Assembly: GCA_029962745.1 (NCBI GenBank)
Contig: CM057156.1
Span: 836,942 to 900,941, forward strand
Direction of reading: 5' to 3'
Source of the DNA: Echinometra lucunter
Lineage: Eukaryota > Echinodermata > Echinoidea > Camarodonta > Echinometridae
Length of the DNA stretch: 64,000 nucleotides
Both the position numbers and the translations under genes were made by a program. Shown one piece after another: positions 50,901-59,182 of the stretch. The notes under the pieces were generated by a model. It made no database searches. It was given only the letters and a program-made list of their open reading frames with translations, and had not been told where the DNA came from. Numbering within the stretch: position 1 is the stretch's first letter; the number at the start of each line of letters is the position of its first letter.

Positions 50901-51226
50901 AAGAACTACATTTTGAAAATATGAGGTTTCTGTTCTTCTGTTCTGTTTAGGATGAATTTGGCAGCGACACCGGCTCCGTCTTCAAGATGTTTGACTCAGA
51001 GGCTTACGACGAGACTGACCTCCTTTTTAAGGATTCCACCCAGATGCTTGTCGACGTTGGCAGCCAGGATACAACGCGTGAGTGGCTCAGCGAGGAGTAC
51101 GTTGAAGACCTCGACGCTCTCTACTGCGTCGGTGGAGCTACGAAGACCGCCGAGATGTCGATGGTCGTGACAGTGCTAGCATTCCTCATCCAGGCATTCT
51201 GGGTTGGGGTTCTGACCAGCAAGTAA
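21590..51226 (+). CDS. melanotransferrin-like protein (GPI-anchored two-lobe transferrin), complete, 13 exons
   Basis: Secreted/cell-surface iron-binding protein of the transferrin family. Exons: 21590-21647, 22378-22502, 31948-32068, 34664-34879, 36639-36762, 40742-40922, 43669-43752, 44453-44618, 45422-45586, 45865-46158, 46904-47069, 49544-49808, 50951-51226. Every donor is GT, every acceptor AG and all phases agree, giving 2241 nt and 746 residues (human melanotransferrin is 738). Residues 1-19 are a signal peptide. The N-lobe is ~20-358, the C-lobe ~359-722. The tail [20 protein letters not shown] fits a GPI-attachment signal. Expected iron ligands (Asp, Tyr, Tyr, His): N-lobe G78, Y104, Y210, D279, so Asp and His are lost; C-lobe D423, Y453, Y562, H631, all present. 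The carbonate pair is T130/R134 in the N-lobe and T478/K482 in the C-lobe. A secreted transferrin is the alternative, but the C-terminal hydrophobic tail argues against it. Confidence 0.95.
22378..22502 (+). CDS. melanotransferrin exon 2: start of N-lobe
   Basis: Acceptor GCTTTCCAG, donor ACG/GTAAGT. Encodes [20 protein letters not shown] and [17 protein letters not shown]; the RWC..EEEKC block opens every transferrin lobe. Confidence 0.93.
24286..24544. mobile_element. foldback MITE, copy 2
   Basis: Same family as 8204-8472: termini CACTATGAACATGG / CCATGTTCATAGTG, ~100-bp arms, spacer in the reverse orientation. CAT flanks both sides, a possible 3-bp duplication not seen at the other copy. 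Confidence 0.9.
25250..25345 (-). mobile_element. LINE 3' tail with (GAATTT)n
   Basis: On the minus strand TTTCAATAAAGTTGAATTTG is followed by GAATTT repeats, the usual end of a 5'-truncated LINE or SINE. No coding part remains. Confidence 0.5.
25476..25506. repeat. (CT)n microsatellite
   Basis: CTCTCT tract with one TATCT interruption. Confidence 0.9.
25690..25780. repeat. (GA)n-rich microsatellite
   Basis: GAGAGA/GGGA tract. Ser/Leu/Pro reading frames across it are artefacts. Confidence 0.9.
26873..27468. mobile_element. long-TIR MITE (arms ~200 bp)
   Basis: Termini GGAAAATGCAACCC and GGGTTGCATTCTCC open inverted arms of about 200 bp (26873-27085 against 27268-27468) around a ~180-bp AT-rich centre. 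TTTAAT directly flanks both ends (26867-26872, 27469-27474), consistent with a 6-bp target duplication. Confidence 0.9.
27841..27960 (+). repeat. dispersed repeat, inverted partner at 33890-34013
   Basis: CCCCCTAAAACA, ATCAGGAACCTTTGGTGAAA, TCTGAAT and two AGCTACA motifs match the reverse complement of 33890-34013 over about 120 bp. Confidence 0.75.
28937..28982. repeat. (ATT)n microsatellite after a GCGCTATAAAA LINE/SINE 3'-end motif
   Basis: About 15 ATT units follow ATGCGCTATAAAAGTACAA, the conserved 3' end seen in many LINE/SINE families of this kind of genome. Confidence 0.85.
29029..29145. mobile_element. small MITE, TIR with TGTCTTGTCAGT
   Basis: CATC..TGTCTTGTCAGT at the left is inverted at the right as ACTGACAAGACA..GATG. 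The interior includes TCTGATTGGCTGAGAGCAAA. A C22 run follows immediately. Confidence 0.65.
29819..29886. repeat. (TTC)n microsatellite
   Basis: TTC units with a T-rich interruption. Confidence 0.95.
30185..30600 (-). mobile_element. duplicated tRNA-derived SINE, two copies in direct order
   Basis: Copies at ~30185-30320 and ~30458-30590 share TTTGTAAACAAATTTTAG, CCCAGTGTTAAAGATCGT and the segment GCGGGATTCGAACCTGT, which on the minus strand is a tRNA box B. TTGCCGGGCAG suggests the anticodon arm. Copy 2 lacks part of the tRNA-like head. Confidence 0.7.
30763..30815. repeat. A/AAG-rich simple repeat
   Basis: A18 followed by GAAGAAGAAG units. Confidence 0.95.
31348..31388. repeat. (TTTGAAA)n tandem repeat
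   Basis: Five perfect TTTGAAA-type 7-bp units, preceded by GAAATACATTAATACGATT, resembling a LINE 3' tail. Confidence 0.9.
31948..32068 (+). CDS. melanotransferrin exon 3: N-lobe, altered first ligand
   Basis: Acceptor TTATTCCAG, donor ACAG/GTAATT, phase 0 to 1. Encodes [20 protein letters not shown] and [20 protein letters not shown]. The family motif TLDGGD reads NLGGFD, so the Asp iron ligand position is G78. Confidence 0.94.
32290..33042 (+). pseudogene. 5'-truncated L1/Tx1-like LINE C-terminus
   Basis: Three overlapping frames together encode the region after the RT domain: [40 protein letters not shown] and a zf-RVT-like Cys cluster ([15 protein letters not shown]), then [15 protein letters not shown]. 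Frameshifts make it non-functional. (GT)n-rich sequence flanks both sides (32190-32245 and 33051-33110). Confidence 0.8.
33190..33437. repeat. (TA)n tracts enclosing a 16-bp inverted repeat
   Basis: (TA)n at 33191-33220 and 33386-33434 bracket a segment with perfect arms GAATCAGAGTTGGTGG (33260-33275) and its complement (33369-33384). Confidence 0.8.
33636..33775 (+). mobile_element. tRNA-derived SINE
   Basis: The 82-base tRNA-like head (GTGCTGTGGTCGAGGGC to CCGCGGCACT) has box B GAGGGTTCGATCCC and a 7-bp acceptor pairing including wobbles. It is followed by GAGGAAGGCATTTTATCTAC, a body motif common in deuterostome SINEs. Confidence 0.8.
33890..34013 (-). repeat. inverted partner of the repeat at 27841-27960
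   Basis: The minus strand repeats the order CCCCTAAAACA, ATCAGGAACCTTTGAGGAAA, TCTGAAT, AGCTACAT seen at 27841. Family unknown. Confidence 0.75.
34664..34879 (+). CDS. melanotransferrin exon 4: N-lobe Tyr and anion site
   Basis: Acceptor TTACTTCTAG, donor CCAG/GTTAGT. Encodes [40 protein letters not shown] and [22 protein letters not shown]104 and the anion-binding T130/R134 are kept. Confidence 0.95.
34994..35152. mobile_element. MITE with GGGCCC(C)GTTGnATAAAACT ends
   Basis: Left GGGCCCCGTTGGATAAAACT, right AAGTTTTATGCAACAGGGCCC. Internal GTTACC/GGTAAC repeats and TTGATTGGCTGTTGAACA. This end type is common in marine invertebrate genomes. Confidence 0.8.
35225..35480 (+). mobile_element. 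LINE 3' UTR remnant
   Basis: TC/AT-rich 3'-UTR-like sequence ending with ATAAATAAAGCTTGAATGATGAGTGG. No coding part remains. Confidence 0.45.
36335..36575. mobile_element. inverted-repeat element with CGCGAAATTC repeats, copy 2
   Basis: Relative of 508-710. The right end GAGCGTACTTCAGGGCCAC is intact and the left end is eroded. The interior holds ~9 degenerate units of GGGACGCGAAATTCACGACC type. It ends 64 bases before melanotransferrin exon 5. Confidence 0.75.
36639..36762 (+). CDS. melanotransferrin exon 5: N-lobe second Tyr
   Basis: Acceptor GATGAAG, donor TTCAG/GTAAGT, ending in phase 2. Encodes [42 protein letters not shown]210 aligns with human transferrin Tyr188. Confidence 0.93.
36863..37238. 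mobile_element. Tc1/mariner-like MITE with GGTGCAAA repeats
   Basis: Termini CACACTAAGGAAAAAAGGTG and its near complement at the right, flanked by TA on both sides (36861-36862, 37239-37240). The interior is a succession of inverted/direct AAAGGTGCAAATTTGCACC-like units. Confidence 0.85.
37281..37362. repeat. (CT)n microsatellite
   Basis: CTCTCTTT/CTGTCT tract. Confidence 0.95.
37900..38026. repeat. (GAAA)n microsatellite
   Basis: About 30 GAAA units with a GAGAGAGA interruption. Lys/Glu and Ser/Phe/Leu reading frames here are artefacts. Confidence 0.97.
38027..40560. other. intron 5 remainder
   Basis: A G25 run at 39544-39568 and TC-rich sequence from 40100 on. A frame at 38280-38465 ([39 protein letters not shown]) looks less random than its surroundings, but no family is recognised and no splice sites fit the gene. 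Confidence 0.4.
40567..40640. repeat. (CT)n microsatellite
   Basis: CTCTCTTT tract upstream of exon 6; it may act as an extended polypyrimidine region, but it is 100 bases from the acceptor. Confidence 0.95.
40742..40922 (+). CDS. melanotransferrin exon 6
   Basis: Acceptor CATCAAACAG, donor CACAG/GTACAG. Completes the Arg codon and encodes [20 protein letters not shown], the [11 protein letters not shown] signature, to NYENCHLAQ. Confidence 0.95.
41690..42082. repeat. three tandem units of ~125-145 bp
   Basis: Each unit runs TATAGTTATTTTGTTTTCAC, AAGCAAATAGGGAAAA, TGCATATGAAGAGCTGGAGT, then an ATT/GTT tract and (TA)n. The units are almost identical outside the microsatellites. Confidence 0.93.
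42090..42790. repeat. three degenerate tandem units of ~235 bp
   Basis: Recurring blocks: CACATAAAATTATGCTGTTC, GATTGGATAAGCAAA, GCAAGCATGTAGAAG, ACATTATAACAGTC. Unit boundaries near 42325, 42560 and 42790. Confidence 0.85.
43279..43515 (+). pseudogene. LINE reverse-transcriptase C-terminal relic
   Basis: Encodes [36 protein letters not shown] and [15 protein letters not shown], the post-catalytic region of CR1-like LINEs. Truncated on both sides. Confidence 0.75.
43669..43752 (+). CDS. melanotransferrin exon 7: His ligand lost
   Basis: Acceptor AATTTCAG, donor GTG/GTATGT, phase 0 both sides. Encodes [16 protein letters not shown] and [12 protein letters not shown]. The C-lobe counterpart is VPSHAVVTS, so the His ligand is D279 here. 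Confidence 0.93.
43753..44452. other. intron 7
   Basis: TC-rich sequence and a probable LINE 3' UTR ending GAAATAAAATGAAATAAATA (about 44100-44385). Nothing else recognised. Confidence 0.5.
44453..44618 (+). CDS. melanotransferrin exon 8: end of N-lobe
   Basis: Acceptor CATCTAG, donor GATG/GTAAGC. Encodes [51 protein letters not shown]. The [15 protein letters not shown] motif closes a transferrin lobe. Confidence 0.95.
44993..45062 (-). mobile_element. tRNA-like SINE head (minus strand)
   Basis: The minus strand reads GAGAGTCGGCTCAGATGGTA (box A), CTGCCGGTCGAACC and GTGGGCTCGAGTCC (box B). Acceptor pairing is imperfect. Confidence 0.6.
45422..45586 (+). CDS. melanotransferrin exon 9: start of C-lobe
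   Basis: Acceptor TCTCAAG, donor GTTT/GTAAGT. Encodes [40 protein letters not shown] and [15 protein letters not shown], the second RWC...KC lobe opening. Confidence 0.95.
45865..46158 (+). CDS. melanotransferrin exon 10: C-lobe Asp, Tyr and anion site
   Basis: Acceptor AATCACAG, donor GTAG/GTAAGT. Encodes [18 protein letters not shown] (D423), YWAVAVAR (Y453) and [20 protein letters not shown] (T478, K482). Lys replaces the usual anion-binding Arg. Confidence 0.96.
46904..47069 (+). CDS. melanotransferrin exon 11: C-lobe second Tyr
   Basis: Acceptor TATTACAG, donor TTCAG/GTAATG. Encodes [30 protein letters not shown] and [12 protein letters not shown]562 is the ligand. Same phase-2 end as exon 5 of the N-lobe. 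Confidence 0.96.
47375..48017. mobile_element. hAT-like non-autonomous element, family A, copy 2
   Basis: CAGTGGCGGCACCA / TGGTGCCGCCACTG ends with exact 8-bp duplication GGTGTGAC (47367-47374, 48018-48025). 643 bp, a deleted relative of 12168-13179: same left part, including GTCGCCGG(C/T)GTA and GAGCGAGCGAAGCGAG, but missing the right part of the embedded family-B segment. Confidence 0.92.
48175..49330. repeat. seven tandem ~172-bp repeats
   Basis: Anchor CCTCGCTCGCTGCGCTCGCT starts near 48231, 48399, 48573, 48746, 48916, 49096 and 49232. Shared blocks: TTTAGATACAGGATG, GAGGTGACCAAAT, ATCGTGTATTTTGATGAAGA, TCACTTCTACCATGAAAA. Confidence 0.93.
49544..49808 (+). CDS. melanotransferrin exon 12: C-lobe His
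   Basis: Acceptor CTTCTTGCAG, donor GTCAG/GTAAGA. Encodes [20 protein letters not shown] to [21 protein letters not shown]631 is the ligand. It corresponds to exons 6 plus 7 of the N-lobe, without the intervening intron. Confidence 0.96.
49835..50240 (-). pseudogene. LINE C-terminal relic with (GATAC)n tail
   Basis: The minus strand encodes [36 protein letters not shown] and [20 protein letters not shown], the terminal part of CR1-like LINEs. It ends in AAGAGCGCTATATAAATG and CGTATCG pentamer repeats. Confidence 0.75.
50951..51226 (+). CDS. melanotransferrin exon 13: end of C-lobe and GPI-signal tail
   Basis: Acceptor CTGTTTAG, stop TAA at 51224-51226. Encodes [51 protein letters not shown], then the hydrophobic [20 protein letters not shown] and TSK. 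Confidence 0.96.
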   Translation, partial: DEFGSDTGSVFKMFDSEAYDETDLLFKDSTQMLVDVGSQDTTREWLSEEYVEDLDALYCVGGATKTAEMSMVVTVLAFLIQAFWVGVLTSK

Positions 51227-52004
51227 ACGTGGACAGGAGGCTGGGCGCAGGCTGTAGTTTCGTAGATGCTAGATGCTAGATGCTCACTTGATTGACTTCT
51301 GTATTATCTCATTCCCATAGGCTTAATACACGGTAGACCCCCTTCACACGAGCATGTAAAAATACCGTTACACGTCCGAGACGTTCCCTCCAACCGAAAT
51401 GCAAATGTATGGTATGCATGACGTGAAGGGACAGACTGAATCAGCTTGAAACAAAGCAAATTAAATTAATGGCATACCTTCTGCTTGGAACTATACATCC
51501 AGATTTCTAATGCTCTTCTACTAGTAGTTCAGTTTATACCTCATATCAAAGTTATTTACCTGATATAACCTGAGCTTGCACAGGCTTGCTCAGTTAAATG
51601 AGTAGTAAACATAAAACATCTTTGCATCTTAGCAGTTACTTAATGAAAGCCCGTTCCTGGCAGTTTTGAATACCTATTTAGCTGTCGACGTAAGAAGCGT
51701 CACCCTATATAGGCCTATGCTTCTTGGATGATCGTCGACATGAGTCTATGTCACTTTCGACGGACCTGACATGATAAATGACCAGCCTCCACACAGAGGA
51801 AATGAATGGCAGGACAGACACCAAGTGAATGCCTCTCTGTTTGTAACATTCTCAACCTCAATGCAGCCCCTATCGGCATAATTTAACTAAAAATGGAGGC
51901 AGTATTGTAAAACTTTTTGCCCTTCATATCAGGTTAAAGCCTTTTCTGTGGATCGACAAAAAGATTTTGTATTGTCAAACAGCATGAAAATACATTTAGC
52001 TGAA

Positions 52005-52010
52005 AATAAA
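52005..52010 (+). promoter_or_regulatory. candidate poly(A) signal of melanotransferrin
   Basis: AATAAA 780 bases after the stop. Other candidates are 53095-53100 and near 54856. The first lies just before an hAT-like insertion. Confidence 0.4.
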
Positions 52011-52072
52011 ACGTCGGGATCAATTTTATATCCATCTAATGTGCCCTTTCTTTAGATGACATCTGCTTGAGC

Positions 52073-52502
52073 CACCGGCGTAAATCCACTTTGAGCAGGG
52101 GGGGGGGGGGGGAGGATGATCGAATTTTTGCCGATTTTTTTTGTGTCGAACTCACACTTAAGTATAAACACACGCCCTCACCCACCTGCACAGACCCCCT
52201 AACACACATTTCAATTTTATCTTGTGAGCGAGTGAAGCGAGCGAGCCAAAAATTACCCTTTTCATGTTTTTAATAGCATTTTCAAATGAAAATTCAAAAA
52301 TATGACGAGCGAGTAAAGCGAGTGAGCCAAAAATAACTGCTTTTCTGGTTTTCAATCGCATTTTCAAATAGAAATTCTAAAATATGATGATTGTTTACGA
52401 CAGATTATTAAAAATTATATTTAAAGATTAATTCAAATATCATTTCTCAAAAAAGTGGGGGGGGGGGATATATCCCCTCATCCCCCGGGATTTACGCAAA
52501 TG
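52073..52502. mobile_element. hAT-like non-autonomous element, family B, copy 2
   Basis: Left CACCGGCGTAAATCC, right GGATTTACGCAAATG, exact 8-bp duplication GCTTGAGC (52065-52072, 52503-52510). Interior G-runs and GCGAGTGAAGCGAGCGAGCC. Non-coding. Confidence 0.92.
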
Positions 52503-52510
52503 GCTTGAGC

Positions 52511-54464
52511 ATAGTACACCAAGTGTTCACATACCTGAAATAAGTTTCCTTTATTTCTCAATCCCAAAGAGACGTTCAGTGGTATTCACTTATCTCGGTG
52601 TCTTAACCAGCAGTCCTCTTGCCTGAGCAATTAATTGCTCAATATTCATTTCTCAAGTTGGACTTCGAGAATTATTCTTTTAATCTCCTGTCTCTTTGTT
52701 TTGTCTTTCTTTCCTATCAGTCTTTTCCAGTCTTTAAATGTTTAGCTTTTGATGAAATATTAATGGTGACAGCAATTATTTACATACACTTTCCTGAAAT
52801 AGGATAATTAGATTGCTTTTGTGAGTGATTTACTTTCAAATTTGTAGTACACTGAATTTTGTTAGAGGTACATGTAGTTTGCATGCTTTGTACTATTATG
52901 AGTCAGATATTCAGTCTCCTCCATAAATTTTGATACATCTTTATTGCAAAATATTTGAGGGGAGGGCAATAGTAACATTGATTATGGTCTAGTGAAAGTG
53001 TTAATCATGTTAACAGCAATATTTGAATGTATGACATCTTGATCTAACACTATATATAAAAAATATGTACTCAGACACAACTGTGTAACATTATAATAAA
53101 GCAGCAACGTGTGAGGCCGCACGTCATATTTTTCATCGATATTGTGATGTATGTACTCTGAAATTTATATTAGAGGAGTTTGACATATAGTCGGTATTGA
53201 ACTGTTGAAAATGCATTGACTGTATTAGCACATTAACAATGAATCGTATTATCACATTAGCAATGAATGGAAATGATAATGGATTTATAGACACTTTGTA
53301 CATTGCATGTATAACAGTTACCAGAATCTATTCCTTAGAAAGTTAATGGGTTTGCCTTATTCTGAGGAGTGAGCTCTGTTGTCTGCTTTTTTTTTAAACA
53401 TTTTTAATTTCCTTGAGTTTTGGGCCAAAATTGTAGACAAATATCATGAATGAGGCTATGCATGGGAATTTTAGAAGCCATATGAATATTGGGTTTCAAA
53501 AGAGTGTGATAACAGAAACTCCTTCCAGCACATACGGTTTTATTTGACAGTCTCTGGCCACAATATATAGAACACCGGGAGTCTGAGACAATTTTATTTG
53601 ATCATTTCTATCTTCCTTCAGTCATCAGCATTGCCAAGTATTAGAATTATCTTCCTTTTTTAATGTTTAAAAGAAACCACTACCACGGTACTATTCCTAG
53701 GATGAATCTTAGAATATTGGTTGTGGTTATTTTACTAATATTTCATGAAGTAGATAGATGGCATGGGTTATTGAAAAAGGACGATTGACCACCCATTTGT
53801 CATTAATGACTGAAGGCGTTTATTCGACATTTTGTGAACACGTGATACTACAAATTTTAATGACAGATCTTATTACAACATCAGTTGGAAAATTTTTAGC
53901 CACAAATCTTGTCACCATGCTAATAATGCTGCTGTTTGTATTCATTTTGTGCCATACAAACATGATAAAAGTGCTTTGAATTAGCAGTATTAGAATACTC
54001 ACTTCTATTGCACTCTAAACATGCATGATAGCCTTTGCCCGTGTTTTTTGTAGAATTTTTCTGTTTTTATACAGTCTTTGAAAGATTTTATACAAGTATC
54101 TTGCTTAGCAAGTAGCAGTGGCAGGACCATTCACTTGTTATGTGATATACTACAGGGTTATATTTTCATTGCCTATAAGTGGATGCAGTGGCAGGCCGTT
54201 CACCATTTATTGGCAAATATTGTTATAAATACAGTGAAACATTTCGGCAATTATCGTTCATCTGTTCTCATATCTTTCTGCATGATTCAACCTTTTCTTT
54301 ATTATCAAGAATGTGACATTATGACAATCAGTGTTGACACAAATCATGCTAATAATCTATGATCCTACTTCCCGTGGGGAAGTAACATGAATTTATTTTG
54401 TGTCTACAATAATGGAATCGTAATTACTTAGCCAATCGGAAAGTAGATTTTTCAAAAGTATTCT
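52511..54464. other. 3' flank of melanotransferrin
   Basis: AT-rich, low in recognisable repeats. It may hold alternative 3' UTR. Frames at 53758-53979 and 54078-54362 have no family resemblance and are not called. Confidence 0.5.
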
Positions 54465-54684
54465 GGGTGTTGCAAAAACTTGCAATCGATTGAAAGTCGA
54501 TTTTAGGTGCCAAAGTCACTCATAAGTCTTGCGATGAACTGCAAATTTGCAAATGACTGCTGGTCTGCTTCTTGCAACAGAAAGTATAAATTATTGATTT
54601 GCTGTAGTTAAAAGTGATATATCAACTGCAAATTTGCAATTGATATTTGCAATCGATTGCAAATAAGTTTCTTGCAACACCCCC
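54465..54684. mobile_element. MITE with GGGTGTTGCAA ends
   Basis: Left GGGTGTTGCAAAAACTTGC, right GTTTCTTGCAACACCC, with inner TTGCAATCGATTG copies near both ends. Confidence 0.75.
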
Positions 54685-54957
54685 TTAGTCACTACTCTTG
54701 TAGCACTGCTTATGTCAAACATTGATATACATTTCTCTTCCCTTGTTCAAATCATATTCATTTCTTTTCCTATGACTTTTGTTTTAATTTTAGTGATTTG
54801 TATGTATCTGCCTTTTCCTTTTCCTTTCTCTTTGTTGTATTTTGTTGTATTGATTCAATAAATCTCTCTTCTGCACTATAATATTTCTTGTTATATTTAA
54901 GTTGCAAAATGTGAGAGGTATTGTGGTTGAGCACACAAAAACGTGTATGTACATGAT

Positions 54958-55054
54958 GAAAGAAAAAGAGGAGAGAGAGAGAGAGAGAAGGAAAGGGAGA
55001 AAGAGAAAGAATGTAAGAAACCAGGAAAGAGAAAGAGAAAGAAGAAAGAGAGAG
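54958..55054. repeat. (GA)n/(GAAA)n-rich tract
   Basis: GAGAGAGA and AGAAAGAG tract; simple sequence. Confidence 0.9.
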
Positions 55055-55328
55055 TCAGAGATATGAAATATTCACATTTTAACTATGACTACATTTGATC
55101 ACGACAAAATCACGAGGGACACAGGTTTCTACGGGAGATTCTTCGAAACTTTATTCTCCGTTGTATTCAATCCTAGACTGGTTAACTATTCTAATTTTTA
55201 CTCCCAAATTCAACGATTCCTGTGACAATACATCTCAATAAAGGAAAGATCCAACATCTTGATATAAATCAAGGTATCATTCGCAATCATTGATAATTAT
55301 GTAAATAATGACTAGGTATCCTTAGCCA

Positions 55329-56690
55329 GTGGCGTAGGCAGGTTCTTACACCGGGGGGGGGGGGGGATGATTTGCCGTTCACGAGAAATCGAGGATCAAT
55401 TTCATATACAGATACACATACACACACACCCGCCCTTCACAACTCACACACCCACACCCGCCCCCACAACTCACACACACACGCACACACACATACACAC
55501 CCACACTCGAATGCACAGACATAAATAGATAGGGCCGGCGGAGCGTCTTTCAAAGTGGGGGGGCACTAGCGAAAAAGGGCACTTTGGGGGAAAAAAGGGG
55601 GCCCTAACAAAACTGAACACATTACATGTCATGATAATTACTACTTTGTACTATTATTGTACACTGCTCTGTCTTACTCAATTGTAAGCAAGCGAAGCGA
55701 GCGAGCAAAAAATGCTAGGTATTTTTGCTGAAGGGATGTTATTTGCAGTATATTTCGAGTGGCCTATAATGATAAAAGCTCCCGGATATTCATTTTATTT
55801 GTGTTCCATTATCATTGCAAATTTCTTCCATTTACTCTGTATATAGGATTTCCTTATAGTGCCCAAGCTATAATGTTTAAATGTATTAGTGAGGTCTCAT
55901 AGCTACCGATCATTTTTATCAGAGAAAATATTCAAATTGAATGGGGTTTTGAGCACAATACCATCACTTAGGAGATCATATAAGACTTTATGGTTATAAC
56001 ACACTTAAACTGCCTTGAGTGAGATATCATAAGTGCAAGCGAGCGTAGCGATCGAGCTTTAGAAAGAAAAAGGTTTTTTTTAGAAAAAAAAAAAAAACCC
56101 AATTAAGTAATTACAGTTGTGGGAAGCACTTGCCCGAAAGGAAAAGTGACACTATCAGAAAACAAAAATGGCGCTAATTGCCCTTATCTTACATGAACAG
56201 ATGAAGAAATTGGACATACTAGAAAGGAAAAGGGGCACTTATCAGAAGTAAATGAGGGCATGTATCAGATTTCAAATGGGGCACTTATCAGGGGTGAAAA
56301 AGGGCAATCTGCAGAAGAGAAATTGCACTGTGAATGAAAAGAGGTAGTGAAAGGGGATAATAATCACATTTTAAAAGGGACACTCATTTGAAGTGTAAGA
56401 GGCGCACTTCTCAGAAGGGAACAGAGCGCTATTAAAAGGGAAGGCATAAAAGAGCGCATTTCTGTAGATTTGAAGAAGGGTAAATTATCTGAAACGAAAA
56501 GCGGCACTTATTAGAAAGCGAAAGGCACTTGATCAACAAAGAAAATGGGCCCTTCTAAGATAAAAGAAGGCCACTGAACAGGTTTGAAAGGCGGCATTTT
56601 TGTTGGGAAAAATTGGCACTTTTTGGGTGCTACGAAAAGTGTGGGGGGGGGGGGGGCCCCCCGCCCCCCGGGAGCACCGCCTCTGTAAAT
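55329..56690. mobile_element. decayed repeat element(s) with GGCAC-type internal repeats
   Basis: Begins with CAGTGGCGTAGGCAGG and an (AC)n-rich tract. From about 55535, GGGCCGGCGGAGC leads into many degenerate AAAGGGGCACTTATCAGAA units. It ends near GGGAGCACCGCCTCTG. The ends are only weakly complementary and no target duplication is evident, so the boundaries are approximate. Confidence 0.5.
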
Positions 56691-57266
56691 TGAAAATCTA
56701 CGCACCAAGAGAAACGTATATAGAATATGGGCTGACATACACATGGACAGGAAAATCACAAATTAAAAATGAATTAACTGTGAAAAAGTTTTTACATATT
56801 CAAGTAGTTTATGAAGAGTTTAAATGCAAAAAAGATACGTTTTCAAATCGGAAAAATCAATAATAAAATACAAATAGATGAAAGGGAAACTTTACACTAC
56901 CTCTGACCACAATTGAAAATTACAACTAACAAACAAATAAAGCTTTATACTCAGTGTGCAAATTTCATGTTTGAAAACGTATAATTTTGTGCCACGGATC
57001 CCAGTTTAAAAGACCAAAAGGGTCCTATCAGTTTTTGCAAATAAACTTTTATACATAAATATAGTAAAAGATATATAGAAATGAATTTAATATATGATAA
57101 TAATTGAACATACAAAAAAGATTGCGAAACTTATTTTATAGATTAAAAACCCTGTTTTATATCGTATTAAAATCTTGTGCAGTTAGTAACTACAATTAAT
57201 ACACTCAAAATTGACAACAGATAATCAAGGAATCTTATCCATCATGTGTGAGCAGAGTATAAATGT

Positions 57267-59182
57267 TTACAAAATATCTATCCTTTTTAAGCCTGCTCGG
57301 AAACTGTACTTGGTTTGTGCAGCTTGCAGTTCTTGGGGCAACGAATTCCATAAGCAAGCGCCTCTATATAAAAATGTGCGTTTAGCAGAAGAAGTTTTAG
57401 GTTGGATTATATTAACGCAGAGATTTCCACTTCTCGTATTATATGGCCTTTCTCTAAAAGGAAATTTATCAGTCAAGTAAGAAGGAGCGTATTTGTTTAA
57501 TATGTTGAACATTATTACAATAATATTTTCCTTTCTTTTCTTTTCAAGCGTACACCATCCAAGTTTGTTTAGGTTATAACTTCCCGATGAATCCCAAGGG
57601 ATATTATTTATTATACGCGCTGCCCGATTTTGAATTTTTTGGAGACCCTTCGCACAGTTTCTCCATACTACGTCACAATAAGAAAGAAGAGATAAAATTA
57701 ACGTATTATAAACCAACTTCATTGTATCTTTATCAACAATATTACTTATCGATTTCAACATGTACAATCCACTACAACATTTCTTCTGCACAAATTTAAT
57801 GTGATCCGACCGTGACAAATTTCATCAACAATGACTCCTAAATGTTTACACTTAGTAACCTCTTCAGAGGGTTACCATCTATATTAATATTTAGGGTTGC
57901 ATTACGTGATGATTTTAAACGATTTTAAGTTCCTAGTACAATATACTCAGATTTGTTAATATTCAAACTTAACTTATTGATATCTAGCCAATTTTTCACA
58001 TATTTGTAGAGCACTGACTCTTGTCTGTTTCCATTCAGTAGGCACACACCCAGTAGTAATAGAAGCATTTATTACATGAGTTAAGGGTTCTTTATACTAG
58101 GAATGGCCAGTTTTATTAATTTCATCGGTAACATATCACAACCCATTGCTTTGTCAACTGACAGTTTTTAACAGTTGTTTTTCCACTTCACCTATAGTTA
58201 CTGGGATAAGTTGAAAGACATCGGTCACTGCATACGATAAGGTTGACATTCCACTAAGATTGGTACTAATGGACCTAGCGCACTGGATGATATCAGCTGC
58301 AAGTGTAGGACCTATTTGACAACAAATTCGTTTAATTTTTGCGAAATTATGTACGTGTCATAAATTTCTTCTTCATCTATCTTCAAGTATTGAATTTTTT
58401 TACTTTTATTCTTACGTGGTATCAGCATGTTAAGATTTTTTCATGTTTTCTTAACGTTTCCATTTGAGTCTTGAATCTTCTTTTGAAATGTCTTTCTTTT
58501 GTTTTGTCTTATTTTATAAATTACGTAATTCTTGCTTTTTGCGTATGCTTTCCAATTTTCATGAGTACGATTGCTTTTAACTTATCTTTTAACTTATCCC
58601 TTTCATGAATAAAATTACTTATTTCTGCATTTATCCAGGGTTTCCGATCTTTCTTTATACGACTTTTCCTGATCGGAAGAAAATTAGGTAATGTCGAAAA
58701 CTTTGTCGGAATTCATTTAACGAAGAATTGGCATCAGTACATTGATAAACACTTTGCCAATTGATGCTTTCTAGATCACAGCAGAAATTGTTTTCATCAA
58801 AATTCTTATAAGTTCTATACGTCCTATAAACATGCTTTGATAAGGACTTGCGAGCTTCACCCCACACAATATCAACAAGCGAGTGGTCGCTTATACCTAA
58901 ATGAATGACACCACTTTCGGCAACTTTTGTACAGTTAGAAGTATAAATCAAATCAATGAGAGAAGACGAATGAGTTGTTACCCTCGTGGGTTCTTCGATC
59001 ATTTGAGTCAAAGAATGATTTTGGCATATTCCGAGTAGTCTCTTTGTATAGCAAGATAAGGAGTCTGCAAGTATATTACAATTAAAATCTCCTAATAATA
59101 ATATATCTTTTGTTTCCTCATCAATTTTAAGCAAAATGTTCTCAATGACTTTGAAAAATTCAATCATTGCTAAACCACTCAC
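57267..59182 (-). pseudogene. CR1-like LINE relic, RT catalytic core deleted
   Basis: The minus strand 59182-58655 encodes the endonuclease end (ILLLGDFNCNILAD, HLGISDHSLVDIVWGEARK). 58650-58400 is a broken basic linker. About 58010-57900 has KNWLDINKLSLNINKSEYI, and 57818-57267 the C-terminal domain (LQKIQNRAARIINNIPW, GWCTLEKKRKENIIVIM, SAKRTFLYRGACLWNSLPQE). The YADD segment is absent. Confidence 0.85.

Noticed and set aside
53758..54362. Two frames of 73 and 94 codons
   Set aside because: No family, no splice or promoter context, AT-rich 3' flank.
55329..55345. hAT element with CAGTGGCGTAGG end
   Set aside because: No complementary right end or 8-bp duplication could be found downstream, so it was left as a decayed repeat.
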